64,000 bases of DNA from Turnera subulata (GCA_028386065.3 JAKUCV010003070.1:4834-68833); one strand, 5' to 3'; shown: positions 22,265 through 32,100, counted from the first letter of the stretch. The notes: a model not told the origin generated them from the sequence alone. Numbers and translations are program-made.

Positions 22265-23674
22265 TCAATCGCCTATTCTGAACTCTGAAGGAATCCATGA
22301 ATCCACTGCACCTTCATGATGAGTACCCCTTGAAGAGACATTCTCCAAGACCTTGTCATGGTTAAAATCTGATGAAGCGGAAGCCGAGTAGTTCAACTTA
22401 CAGCTATTCACACGTTGCATATTCCCATAATTATTCCCATCAAAGGACCTCAAATGATCCTGACTCCCTTCGTTGGATAACCTCATCCCTTCTGTGCTGC
22501 CTTGACTCGGTAACCCTCCAAGGTTTGCATTCACATGGCCGTGGCCCATACCCAATTCATCAAGGGAAGACAGAGGCAGACTTTGCCGAGGAGACTTTGC
22601 ACCCAAACCGGAGACATTCAGCGAGGGGTGAAGAGGAGGAGGAGGAGGAGGAGGAGCTGACTGTAGAAGGGAGTGAAACGGGAGCATCTGGTTTTGCATG
22701 TTGATCAAGCTTTGAGGTTGTTTAGGCAAGCCTAGATGATCTGAAGGCAGCTGGTGGTAGTTGATGGAACTAGTATTGAAAGAGCTACTTGTGGCTGAAA
22801 TGGATGTGGTAGTATTGGTACTGTTGTTGTTGTTGTTGTTAGTACTAGTATTATTGTTATTATTATTACTGGCAGCAATATTAGCAGCATCAACCAAACT
22901 ATTGTTCAAGAAGGAAGAATTATTCGAGGAAGAAACAAATGGGGATTGTTGATGATGAACCTTTTGAGGCGAGGGACGTAGAGGGTATAGCGGACCCATT
23001 GGTTCAAGATGACCTGACCTCAAACCCGACCCAACTGTGCCAAAAAGATCGAGCCTGCGAGAGAAAGGCGAGCCTGAAAAGGGAGGGGCTGGGATCCCTG
23101 TGAACTCTTGCACCATTGCTCGAAAATTGGACGTGTCTGTGGTGAGAACTGTAGTGGGTGCCCTTCTTGATGCCCTTGTTCGCTTCTTTGGGTTCCTGGT
23201 CACCACATGCGTTTGATCAGCCGGGGAAGAAGACCGCCCTCCGTTATTATTATGGTCAGGAGTCGATCCCAACTGCATAGACGATAGTGGGCCTTGATGA
23301 CTTGATCCCTGACCACCGCCCAGGATTGCAGCTTGACTCGCCGATGAGGAGGAGGAGGCGGGTAGGTTGCCACCGAGGTCGGTGCAACTGGGGTCGGATC
23401 TTAGGCCTCTTGACCGCATCACGTCGAGATTCAGGAGTGAAGAATCAGGATTCAATATTGGGTTTGTTGGTGACTGAGAGAAAGTATGGAAAAGGTTTGG
23501 TGGAGGATCAAACAAAGTGGGTTGCGGTTGTTGTTGTTGTTGGTGGTGATGAGGAAGAAGAGAGGCACCAAAGTGGGCTGAAGGATTCAGAAAAGCTGGG
23601 AGTGACTCTGGTCTCGAATCATACTCTTCATCCCCACTTGAGGATTGGACGCTGCCACTATTGCCAGAATCCAT
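22265..23674 (-). CDS. VQ motif-containing protein (469 aa, intronless)
   Basis: A plant-specific transcriptional cofactor. VQ proteins bind WRKY factors and some MAP kinases through the FxxxVQxxTG motif and act mainly in the nucleus in defence and growth control. Here the motif is FRAMVQEFTG (residues 184-193), the variant with FTG instead of LTG, preceded by TTVLTTDTSN. A basic cluster (PKKRTRASRR, 162-171) is a likely nuclear signal. The N-terminus MDSGNSGSVQSSSGDEEYDS matches the conserved start of this VQ subgroup, which supports the ATG at 23,674. His/Gln-rich (42-49) and Asn/Thr-rich (270-290) tracts and a PPPPPP run make most of the rest disordered. It is a single uninterrupted exon, as in most angiosperm VQ genes. 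The paralogue number is not assignable by eye. Confidence 0.93.
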   Translation of the reverse strand: MDSGNSGSVQSSSGDEEYDSRPESLPAFLNPSAHFGASLLPHHHQQQQQPQPTLFDPPPNLFHTFSQSPTNPILNPDSSLLNLDVMRSRGLRSDPSCTDLGGNLPASSSSSASQAAILGGGQGSSHQGPLSSMQLGSTPDHNNNGGRSSSPADQTHVVTRNPKKRTRASRRAPTTVLTTDTSNFRAMVQEFTGIPAPPFSGSPFSRRLDLFGTVGSGLRSGHLEPMGPLYPLRPSPQKVHHQQSPFVSSSNNSSFLNNSLVDAANIAASNNNNNNTSTNNNNNNSTNTTTSISATSSSFNTSSINYHQLPSDHLGLPKQPQSLINMQNQMLPFHSLLQSAPPPPPPPLHPSLNVSGLGAKSPRQSLPLSSLDELGMGHGHVNANLGGLPSQGSTEGMRLSNEGSQDHLRSFDGNNYGNMQRVNSCKLNYSASASSDFNHDKVLENVSSRGTHHEGAVDSWIPSEFRIGD

Positions 23675-24132
23675 ACTTGCTAGCTAGGTAGCAACAGAGG
23701 CAGGAGTACTCCAACAAAACAGAGATATATCGATACAGATCTTACTTATATATGCTTGCTGGGTAGCTAGCTTGCTGCAGAAAGAAAAGCAGAAACAGAA
23801 ACTGAGAAACGGGTAAGGAAGAGTGCAGGCAAAGGAGATGGATGTTTCCTTCCTATCCTTTCCTTTTTCTTGCTGCTCCTTGATCCTCCTTTCTTGTTCC
23901 TGTTCTTCTCAGGATAGGGAGAGTATTAGGGTTTTGTCTGAGGGACGAGGAAAAGGAGAAAATGGAGAAAGGGGGAAGTTTTTTAGAGCTTTTTGTTTTT
24001 AACTCTGAAAAAGAGGACTCAAGAGATGTTTCCACTAAGAAGATCCTCTAGAGAGTGCAGGGTGGGGTCTCCATTGGAGTAGAGAAAGAGTTGCCGGTGG
24101 CTGGCAACGGGTCAAACTCAAAGTGAATGTGA

Positions 24133-24167
<35 letters not shown>

Positions 24168-24730
24168 TGAAGGGTTTGGTTAATAGGTTTATGAATGTGA
24201 AAGGGAGAAAAGGATGTGTAATTAAAGTCTGAAAATACAGGAAAAACCGGGAGAACAAAAAAAAAAAAAAGAAAAGAAAAGGGAGAAGTAATAGTAAGAG
24301 TATAAAGGGCCACAGATAGTAGTAAGTAGTGCGTTTGCCAGAATACATGGAATTGAACAAATTCATTTTCCACCGCCACAATCACTGTTACAAAATTCCC
24401 TTTGTATGTCCACTCCATGCATGATGATATTATATTATACTGGCATATATACATAAAAACACCTCTTCCATGAATATTTCCTTTTGTCAAAATGAACTAA
24501 CAGTCAAAACCAGGAAACCACCATATGCATATGTACAATTCATATTTTGATTGAATTTCTTATGTGAGGAAAGACAAACTTGGCATCTCACAACAGCATA
24601 TTTTTTTTTCCCTTCTGCACACCTATATTATTATGCGAAATAATATATTGTGAGAAGAAAATAGTATGATGATGATGATGATGTATCAGCAACTTAACAA
24701 AAACCCTCAGCCTTTTGACCAAGTCAGAGA
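23675..24730 (-). promoter_or_regulatory. VQ gene 5' leader and promoter region
   Basis: Reading on the minus strand, a TATATAA lies at 23,753-23,747, about 75 bases before the ATG, and a (CT)n tract, seen as (GA)n on +, lies at about 24,130-24,165. If transcription starts near the CT tract, the leader would contain a 60-codon upstream ORF (24,035-23,853); if it starts below the nearer TATA box, it would not. W-box cores (TTGACC/T on either strand) occur at about 24,110-24,115, 24,502-24,507 and 24,715-24,720. These would fit WRKY feedback, although hexamers of this kind are common by chance. Confidence 0.5.
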
Positions 24731-25799
24731 GCTCAGAAACAATATCCAAGTTATAATTGAGAGACATCAGAGAATCTTTTTCCCATCTCCCGCATCTGTT
24801 TTAAAGGATATTTACTTCTTTATCTAGGTGCCCATTTTATTAAGATATAAGAACACGTAATTTATAAATGGGGTTCGTGTTTGATTCCATGGGGATAAAT
24901 AATTAATGAAATTCCAATCTTCACGTAATCTTTGATTGATACCCTCGGATAATTCGTGGACATATTTCTTTTTGTTGATTGATTCTTGGCTTACTCTTTT
25001 GTTAAGGAAAAAAATCTACCACAACAACAACAACTACTACTACTACTACTACTTTTAATTAAATAATGAATTAAGTACATAAATTTGGATGGATAGGTCG
25101 GTTCACCCACATCCCCAGTTCGCTGCAACCATCAAAGCTAAAAGAAAAAAGTAATCAAACACTTATTCTAATACAGACACTAGCTACTTTGTACAAATCC
25201 CGTCCACACAGGAGATATGTAGTACTATATATAACAGTTAATCTAACCAAAAAGAAAAGAAAAGTAAAGCATAAAGATTCAGAAATACAATTATGGGTGG
25301 CGAATGTCATTGTCAGAGTACGTGTTATCATATTCTCTACCCAGGCTATTGGCCTTGCCTGCCCTACACAAACCAAATCCTATAAAACCTAAAGATACGA
25401 ATTGAATTCTCTTCATGTCTTTTATGACTACACGAAACATATTGCAACCAGTGAGGCCTCCACTCCACCAATCAAACTGTTTTCCCTTTCACATTTTATC
25501 CTCTTTCTTACCACCCCTTCCTTTCCTTTCCTCCCAATATCTTCTCGCTTTTGCCCTGCTGGGGGACAGGGGCTTCAACTTGCTCGGTGGTTAAGCTAAT
25601 TCTAAACCCCCTGATCATGTGGCGTGTATTATATATATACAACCTTTCTATATTATATGTAGACTATATTAAACTAAATACTCGCGTACACATTTGGAAA
25701 TTTTATTATATATAATATAATGAATGTAAGACAAAAATAACGTCAGCATAAACAATCTAAGCACCTTAATTAAAGTATTACGCCAAGTACTCACTAATG
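24731..25799. other. Intergenic, no gene recognised
   Basis: AT-rich with a short ACA/ACT trinucleotide run (about 25,020-25,052). Small ORFs on both strands overlap and show nothing recognisable. Confidence 0.5.
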
Positions 25800-25970
25800 T
25801 GGGGTTGGTCCAAGTGGTAAGTGACTTGATTTCGCTTAAGCGAGGACTCGATGTATGCAGAAAATTCTCATTGGGAGACTCACACACCAAAACCAAGTGC
25901 GCAACTCGGGTCGAACCGAATTAGTCGTGGCAAAGCTCCGGATGCCAGATGAAAAACCAAAAAAAAAAAG
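25800..25970 (+). mobile_element. tRNA-derived SINE-like element
   Basis: About 170 bp starting GGGGTTGGTCCAAGTGGTAA, which contains a pol III A-box-like TGGTCCAAGTGG (about 25,806-25,817). It is followed some 30 bases later by a weak B-box-like GAGGACTCGAT (about 25,842-25,852) and ends in an A-rich tail (about 25,952-25,969). TAATG flanks both sides (25,795-25,799 and 25,971-25,975), a possible short target duplication. These are the hallmarks of plant SINEs, but the B box is degenerate. Confidence 0.6.
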
Positions 25971-25975
25971 TAATG

Positions 25976-26456
25976 CGCCTAGTCGTCGTGTACATTACCA
26001 GCCCAAGTCATAGTTGGGTGCATGTCTCACGGGGTAAGGGTGTGGCACAGCGAAGTAATGCCCCGTGTAGCCTTCCCCTACAGATTAGGATTTAGCTTGC
26101 CGCTGCCACTCAACCTTCTTCTTATGGATTTGGGTTGACTAAGCGTAGTCTCATAGAGACTAAACTTACCCAATACATTAAGTAGCCAGCTTAACATACA
26201 AGTAAACCCCTCTCCATGCAATCCAAATAGTATACAATCTCATCCTAAGCTCGGAATCTTGTATACTCAAGTTCCAGGTCATGACATTCTCTACCCACCA
26301 TGTTGGCAACGTCCTCGTTGCCATCCGTTGATAGGTAGTAACTTGTCGCTCGAACTTACGTAGGTTGTGCTCGTGCTCCAATCTTGTTGTTTGATTACCT
26401 CATCATCTCACAATATACTTGAACACGGATTAAAGGAAATTTTGGTACCTGCACTT
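25976..26456. other. Intergenic, no gene recognised
   Basis: Includes a moderately GC-rich stretch (25,980-26,130) with CACGGGGTAAGG and GGCACAGCG phrases of unknown origin. No coding or RNA feature is supported. Confidence 0.45.
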
Positions 26457-27217
26457 GGCCTCGATTTTGTTTTTGGTACTTGTACTGAAATTTTATGATT
26501 TTTTATACCTGTACTTTGTAGTTTTTATTAATTTTGGTACTTCCGATGATCGGGGGGTTGCCGGAGACACGTGCCAATTTTATATGAAGCCACGTCATCT
26601 GGTGGACCACTCCAGCCGGGTTCCCCCAATTTTGGCTCGAAACCACAAAAAACCAACCCGAACTGGGTTTAACCATACCAAATTTCCTAATTTTACTCTT
26701 AAAAAGTGAGATGAATCTTAGAAGGAATTATAAAAATAATTACAACTAAATAATTATTCTCACTTGTAAATAAGAAGTGAGTCTAGAATCTAAGAATTAT
26801 AATTTATAAAAAAATAAAATTTTATTTTAATTAAACTTATAAAATTTATACTTATTTATAGATTTTTTATAATTAAATTCTTAGATTTTAATCTTATTCC
26901 TTTTTTTACAAGTAAGATTAACTATTTATTTTTAATTGATTTGATGATTTATTTTAATATTTATTCTCACTTTTTAAAAATAAATTTAGGGTAATTGGTA
27001 TGTTAAACTGGGGTCGGTTCGGTTTTTTGGTGGCTTTGGGTCGAAATTAGGGGTACCCGGTTGGAGTGGACCACCAGATGACGTGGCCTCACATAAAATT
27101 GACACGTGTCTCTGGCGACCCCCCACCACCAGAAGTATCAAAGTTAATGAAAACTACAAAGTACGGGTACCAAAAATTACAAAATTTCAGTACAAGTACC
27201 AAAAAAAAATGAGGTCC
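26457..27217. mobile_element. Foldback (long-TIR) DNA element, about 760 bp
   Basis: The left arm (26,457 to about 26,700) and right arm (about 26,985-27,217) are inverted copies. They share GGTACTTGTACTGAAATTTT, TACTTTGTAGTTTT, a CACGTG palindrome (26,568-26,573 and 27,103-27,108), CCACGTCATCTGGTGG and a CCGGGTTCCCC/CCGGGTACCCC phrase. The centre is very AT-rich with no coding capacity. The phrase-like arms resemble those of the two Mutator-like elements in the window. No 9-bp target duplication was found. Confidence 0.82.
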
Positions 27218-27439
27218 CTTGCAAAGAAAGCATCGTACCATGAAAACACTCCCCTACTTGACATTCTTTCCACCAACTTTGCCAACAACATCCCGTGTTG
27301 GCGACTTAGTTTGCCTCGGCACCCTAGTGAAATCAATCAAAGAGTCTGCAGCGGCAATGGCCTCTAACAATCTCTTCACCCCTATTCGGTCCAGTTTATT
27401 CTTAGTCCAACTCTTTAGACTACCATGAAAGAAAATAAT

Positions 27440-27882
27440 GCCTATGATTCCAACATCTTATTCTCCAAAAGTAAATATTGAAACTTTGGACATGCTACTT
27501 GATATTATCCCCTCGCTTGAGTTCGCGTAGCTTGTCCTCCGCTTCCCGCTCTGCATGCTGTGGATAGAAATGTGTCTTGAATTCCTGTTTGAACCCATCC
27601 CATGAAGGAAGCTCCTCCTCCACACCAGAAATAGACACCCTGCATCGCCACTATAGCTGTGCAGCATCAGAGAGATATAATGCCGCCGTTTGCACTTTCT
27701 TAGGCTCCTCCATGATGCTCAACCTAACAAAGTATGATTTTAACCCGGACAAAACCCCATCAAGCTTCTTTACAGACCTCGAATAATCACAAGTTTGTGG
27801 CTTCATAACCTTTACTTTAGCTCTAGGCTTTGGCGTACCATGTACACCAATAGAAGATAAATTTGCATGTGCAGTCTTGTAA
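27440..27882 (-). pseudogene. Relic gypsy-type gag fragment
   Basis: The minus strand reads, with stops, a Retrotrans_gag-like segment: GVLSGLKSYFVRLSIMEEPK, KVQTAALYLSDAAQL, then WRCRVSISG, SWDGFKQEFKTHFYPQHAE and EAEDKLRELKRG. The order and spacing of the Trp, FYP and A..KLR..K positions match the capsid region of plant gypsy gag. It has no surrounding element and abuts the start of Copia-B, on the opposite strand. Confidence 0.7.
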
Positions 27883-28673
27883 ATCGTCAAATCCTAACTG
27901 TAGACCTTTGGAGACTATGCTACCTCAAGCAAAGGAGAATGTTTCATTAGATGCTGTATGTTCGGCTTTATACAGTCATGAGTTAAGACAACAGGATAAA
28001 GTAAGGAACAAAGCAATTGCGACAGATGAAGCTTTGGTGGAAAGAGGTCGACAATAGAGGAAGGTCCAAGTCAAGAAGCAGAATTGCCAAAGATGAGTGC
28101 GCTTTCTGTCATAAGAAAGGGCATTGAAAGCAAGACCGTCCAAAGTTGAAGAAGAAAGGAAAGACTCCACAAGATGCAAACATTGTTGAATGTAAAAGTG
28201 ATATGGAGTCAGACATCTCTTTGGTTATTTCACCTTTAGTATCACAAGCAGATGAGTGAAGTAAGTTCGATGTATGCTGTCTAATGCTGGATTAGGCAGA
28301 AATTTTTCGGCTGAGGCTGTGACATATGCTCAACATCTTGTTAATCGATTGCCATCATCTACTTTAGATGACAAGACCCCTTTGGAGGTATGGTCAGGTA
28401 AGTCTGCTACTGATTGTGATTTATTATATGTGTTTGGTTCTACTATATATTATCATGTGAATGAATCATAACTAGATCCACGAGCAAACAAGGCTTTATT
28501 TATGGGCCTCAATGCTGGAGTGAAGGGATACTGTTTATGGTGTCTAGAGGCAAAGAAGACTATCATCAGTAAAGATGTTACCTTTGATGAATCTGCCTTG
28601 TTGGCTAAGGTAAATCCAAAAGAAACTAATGGTACTTCACAACAGGTAGAGTGTATTGCAAAGTAGGTGGAAT
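27883..28673 (+). pseudogene. Copia-B gag and integrase remnant (left part)
   Basis: The + strand holds the end of a copia gag (SLDAVCSALYSHELRQQDK, DEALVERGR) and then, after a frameshift, a damaged zinc knuckle (ECAFCHKKGH, the next codon TGA, and Arg in place of the last Cys). After a deletion of the protease and integrase core comes the integrase C-terminal region (FSAEAVTYAQHLVNRLPSS near 28,300, then VFGSTIYYHV and KDVTFDES near 28,575). The sequence breaks at MULE-1 (28,674) and resumes at 39,192. Confidence 0.85.
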
Positions 28674-28818
28674 GGGTTTTTGGGTTTTTTGGGTCCCAAT
28701 GTTTAGTGGTTTGGCCAATTTGGTACCCCGATATTTTTTTTGGCCGGGCAGGTACCCCGAGATTGCATGGGCAGGCCAAACGTAGACCCCTGGTCAGGCA
28801 CCTACTGAAGTGGAGGGC

Positions 28819-28823
28819 TGCCC
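28819..28823. repeat. Gypsy-C target-site duplication, left copy (TGCCC)
   Basis: TGCCC precedes TGTAACGCCCC and recurs at 37,295-37,299 immediately after the final CACA of the 3' LTR. Removing one copy restores the continuous MULE-1 arm (GGCTGCCC joined to GGATTTGAGG), as confirmed by the unbroken right arm. Confidence 0.92.
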
Positions 28824-29142
28824 TGTAACGCCCCGGTTTTTCGTTTTTGGATTTATAAAGAAAATTCCAAATTTCGGTAATGGAAATAAAATTAACTTAT
28901 TTCCCCTTTGGATTTATTAATTTTAAGCGGTAATATGTCGCTTTTGAGCTTTGTCTGACGTAAAACGAGTTTCGGGATGAAACACGGCGTTTAACGTAGT
29001 TTCGGTTTAAACTACGTCGTTTTGGGGTTTTTTTTTTTTTAAAAAAAAAAGGTCAACCTGGCGGGTTGACCCAGCCAACCCAGACGACACGTCGTCTGGC
29101 TGGCTAGGTCAGGCCCAGCACAGGCGCGCGCCCTCTTTCCCT
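28824..29142 (+). repeat. Gypsy-C 5' LTR, truncated to its first 319 bp
   Basis: Collinear with 33,934 to about 34,252 of the 3' LTR, from TGTAACGCCCCGG to CGCGCGCCCTCTTTCCCTT. It then jumps directly into gag, so about 3 kb of LTR, the primer-binding site and the start of gag were lost in one deletion. Confidence 0.88.
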
Positions 29143-29892
29143 TGGAAGACCAGAAGAAGCAGTTTCTTGAGGTGAGACAGGGACCCGATGAGTCGGTTTC
29201 TGCATTCAGAATCCGATTCAGTATTCTTCTTTCTTACGCCAGGGAGTTTGTGCCCGATGAAGTGACACAATGTAGGCGGTTTGTAGACGCTCTACGCCGC
29301 GAGTTGGCGATCGTAGTGGCTGGTGGGAGACACCGGACTTGGGAGGCTGTTTGTGAGGCCGCTTTTGATGCTGAGAGGATTTAGTTGATCAGGCAGGAGG
29401 CCCGGCCAGCCGAGCGGGAGAGACAGTCAACAATGCCGGGACAGATGAAGCAACATTTTGGTTCGGGTAATGCAAGTTACATGAGTCGACAGGGTTCTTC
29501 CTACCAAGGTTCGAAGAAGTCCTGAGGACAGAAGTATCAGGGTGGACCGGGAAAGTCTTTCGGGAGGAAAGCCTTATCAGTCTGGATCTCAGAGGCGGGG
29601 CCCTTGGACTAGACCTCCTATTATATGTTGGTATTGCGGGAAGCAGGGACACCACCAGTCAGAGTGTTACACGAGAATTCGTGATAGTGGAGGTAGTGGG
29701 TCCCAGTATACCGTACAGAACTCCGTGGCTAATGGTACAGGTTCTTCTGCTCCAAACAAGAGTGTTGGACACCAGGGAGGAAGTCGTGGGAGTTCTGGTG
29801 CCCCGGGCCGTGGAGGTGCTGATCGATCTGTGGCGACTCCCAGGGTGTACTCTATCACTCGAGAGGAAGCTGCTGACGCTCCAAAGGAATGA
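29143..29892 (+). pseudogene. Gypsy-C gag fragment with zinc knuckle
   Basis: The capsid segment (KKQFLEVRQGPDESVSAF, then YAREFVPDE, RRFVDALRREL and AFDAERI) reaches a TAG at 29,382, where relatives usually have Gln. The same frame continues to a TGA at about 29,525, and a shift near 29,560 leads into SGSQRRGPWTRPP and a CX2CX4HX4C knuckle (CWYCGKQGHHQSEC, about 29,633). A Gly/Ser-rich tail ends at the TGA at 29,890. Soon afterwards comes CTTCGAGGACGAA (about 29,961), the motif normally found at the end of pol. This suggests that gag was fused to the end of pol before the module arrived. Confidence 0.85.
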
Positions 29893-30177
29893 GATGTCTC
29901 GAGTGGATTCACTTTACTTTGTTTTGTTGATTTTCTTCTATTATTGTCGTTAGTATGTAAGACTTCGAGGACGAATTATTAATAAGAATGAAATGTTGTC
30001 AACGCTTGTCTTGGAACATTCACATAAGTGGAAATTTATACCATAATTACGCAGAAATATAAATATTATTAAAACTAACAATAATATTACAAAGGGGAAA
30101 CATTACATTGATCTTGATATTTTATATTTTAAAAAAAGGGAAATATTACAACGATTTTGATAAAATGGAAAATACAT

Positions 30178-30861
30178 CTAACGGTTCGGAACGACGTTGA
30201 CACGGAAGCTGTTGGGATCGCTGTTGATGTTGACCGTGACTCTGTCGCTCCACGAGAGCCACATGCCGCCTCTGTCGCGCTGGCCAGGAATCTCGAACCG
30301 GTTAGCTTGAGGGAATCGGAGAGGGATGAGACCGTGATCGTCCCGAGGTTGCCACTGCGTCTCCGTCAGAAGAACCATATTCGGTTTGTACTGGTTCTTC
30401 AAGTCCCTCAGCGTACGTGAGAACTCTTGAGCGCGCCTTGCAACTCCCCTGCAATTCCACACCAGTAGCCGTACCTTTGGCCAAGTTGGAGGTAAGCGCG
30501 TCATTCTGGGTATGCTCTGAGCCGTCATTGAGAGCTGGTAATAGGCGCCTTGCTCCACAGTCTGGCAAGTGGACTCCAGGTTGAACTCCTGAAGCCTGTC
30601 GGAAATGAAGAACATCACGGAGTTTGCCGATCCGTAGTAGGATGTCCTCAGAGTGCCGCGATCCTCCAGGAAGAACACCTCTTCCATTGGAGTGGCAAAG
30701 AACCGCGATGAGTAGAGCTCGTCGACGAAGACCAGTCGGGGCATCCTGCCGAGCTCGTTCGGTAGTTCTTCGGCACGTTCATTGACCATGCTGTAGGCTA
30801 GTCGGTTCCTTCTGCCAAGGTTGGCACCTTCGACAAAGAAAACTGATGATGGGGCAGGCAT
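30178..30861 (-). CDS. Unassigned protein (227 aa) ending in a LINE-endonuclease-like segment
   Basis: I chose the ATG at 30,861 rather than the earlier in-frame one at 31,017. A TATAAAA box lies at 30,979-30,973, and the AC-rich sequence between it and 30,861 looks like a mRNA leader. Residues 1 to about 117 (MPAPSSVFFVEGANLGRR, then RLVFVDELYSSRFFATPMEE) match no family I recognise. Residues from about 128 on (VRLLVWNCRGVARRAQEFSR, QYKPNMVLLTETQ, GGMWLSWSDRVTVNI) match the N-terminus of endonuclease/exonuclease/phosphatase domains of LINE ORF2: compare FLWNCRGAAKP and QYKPMIVVIVEPR in LINE-A. The domain stops after about 100 residues, before the GDFN and SDH motifs, so it cannot be a complete nuclease. 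It could be a captured fragment, a truncated LINE of unusual kind, or part of an endogenous virus. Confidence 0.45.
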   Translation of the reverse strand: MPAPSSVFFVEGANLGRRNRLAYSMVNERAEELPNELGRMPRLVFVDELYSSRFFATPMEEVFFLEDRGTLRTSYYGSANSVMFFISDRLQEFNLESTCQTVEQGAYYQLSMTAQSIPRMTRLPPTWPKVRLLVWNCRGVARRAQEFSRTLRDLKNQYKPNMVLLTETQWQPRDDHGLIPLRFPQANRFEIPGQRDRGGMWLSWSDRVTVNINSDPNSFRVNVVPNR

Positions 30862-31162
30862 TGTGTTCTGGATATGTGGGTGTTTAGTTTTTCTTGAGTT
30901 TTGAGGATTCTTTGTCTGGGCGTGAGGCTGCTCTAAAAACAATTTTGATGACTTACCCCTCATCCTACCGTCTTTTATAACCTTAGGAGGAGCGTGTTTA
31001 TTACGTTCGAATTTCAAGTGTCTGCGTTTTGAAATTTTACCGTTGCCTCATTTATTGCTTCGACACGCTATGTGTTTGTTCTCGGGTAACAAATGCCAGA
31101 GTTTGTCAGTCCTTTTCAATCTTACGATTTTCAATTTCCTGGGCTACCTCATTTTAGTCTCC

Positions 31163-31381
31163 TTAAGACTTGTTCCTACATCCTTTGTCACATGCACTCG
31201 TGACCGTTGTGGTTAGACCGTTGGGACCACACCTCGAGTAGAGCGCATGTGCAACAAGCTTACAGCTGTTCGGATATCTCGGAGAGATGCGAGACGAGAC
31301 AGACGTTTTTGGCTCATACGGACAATTGTGGACAAGTGGGTAACATGTCTTTCGAGGGACACAGGACACTGCCGTGATCAT
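31163..31381 (-). CDS. Small Cys-rich ORF (72 aa), doubtful
   Basis: Seven cysteines in 72 codons (SCVPRKTCYP, HNCPYEPK, CDKGC). The repeat copy at 32,432-32,638 keeps the frame but loses the first ATG and changes one Ser to Phe. It lies between the 132-aa and 227-aa ORFs on the same strand with no TATA box of its own. There is no signal peptide or family that I recognise. It may be chance. Confidence 0.2.
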   Translation of the reverse strand: MITAVSCVPRKTCYPLVHNCPYEPKTSVSSRISPRYPNSCKLVAHALYSRCGPNGLTTTVTSACDKGCRNKS

Positions 31382-31660
31382 CGCCTTGCCAGTTAACGGG
31401 TATCTTTTTCACGAGGCTAACAGACATCACCGTTAACTGTGTACGATACGTTTTCGGGATCGAGGATGTTCACGATCGATCTAGGGCGCCGAATATGGAA
31501 ACTTGCTTTGTTATAATCTTTAATGTTTTGACTTTATTAAACGAGTTCTAGTTCGTTTATAATTTCCTTATGATTAATTTCATACCTTTATTGCTGGTTT
31601 TTCATCTGCTTAACACGAGATTTCGCAATAGTAGGGTTTCGATTTAAGAAGAAAGCTCAT

Positions 31661-31666
31661 TTTATT
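31661..31666 (-). terminator. Polyadenylation signal of the 132-aa ORF, copy 1
   Basis: AATAAA on the minus strand, 36 bases after the stop codon of the 132-aa ORF. The repeat copy has it at 32,930-32,935. Confidence 0.5.
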
Positions 31667-31701
31667 GATTTCTTAACATGGTACAACAAAAGAGAAGCAC
31701 T

Positions 31702-32100
31702 CTACGGAGTTACATGATTTTTAAGATCTGTTACAAGTTTCTGTATATTCGCGACTTGAGAAGAGAGTCCCATACAGGCCAATTCAATTTGCATCACTGC
31801 CGTGTGGACCTTCTTCAGTGAAGTGTCCAGCTGCTTCATTGTCTGTAGTGGTGTGCTAGCCTCAGTTGTTGCCTTGCCTTTCCTATCTTTTGCATCCTTG
31901 TTACCAGAAGGTCCTTCTTTGCTTACACGCTTCTTTCGCCGTCTTGGGGGAATCACCATATGCTCCTTTAGGCCGATGATGTTGGTTTTGAACCGCTTCT
32001 TAGGAGGTTCCTCATCGGAGCTTGTCGGGAAAGCCCTACCACCGATGTAACTGTTATCCTCTGAGTCAGAGGTAGTACGGGATCTTAGTGGTGAGTCCAT
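31702..32100 (-). CDS. Unassigned basic, coiled-coil-like protein (132 aa), copy 1
   Basis: I do not recognise this protein. It begins MDSPLRSRTTSDSEDNSYIG, has two basic clusters that could be nuclear signals (PPKKRFKTN, about 33-41; PPRRRKKRVSK, about 51-61), a Lys/Ser/Thr-rich linker, and a C-terminal region (about 86-130) with regularly spaced Leu, Val, Ile and Met, consistent with a coiled coil. A TATA box on the same strand (TATAAAAA, 32,141-32,134) lies 41 bases before the ATG, and an AATAAA follows 36 bases after the stop. The whole gene thus fits in about 480 bp, as compact as a viral gene or a LINE ORF1. Functional guesses beyond nucleic-acid binding are not justified. Confidence 0.5.
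   Translation of the reverse strand: MDSPLRSRTTSDSEDNSYIGGRAFPTSSDEEPPKKRFKTNIIGLKEHMVIPPRRRKKRVSKEGPSGNKDAKDRKGKATTEASTPLQTMKQLDTSLKKVHTAVMQIELACMGLSSQVANIQKLVTDLKNHVTP

Noticed and set aside
30082..30090. TAATATTAC, the nonanucleotide of geminivirus replication origins, at the left edge of the unassigned module
   Set aside because: There is no GC-rich stem around it, the surroundings are over 75% A/T, a near copy (AAATATTAC) occurs close by, and no replication-initiator ORF is present. It is most simply chance.
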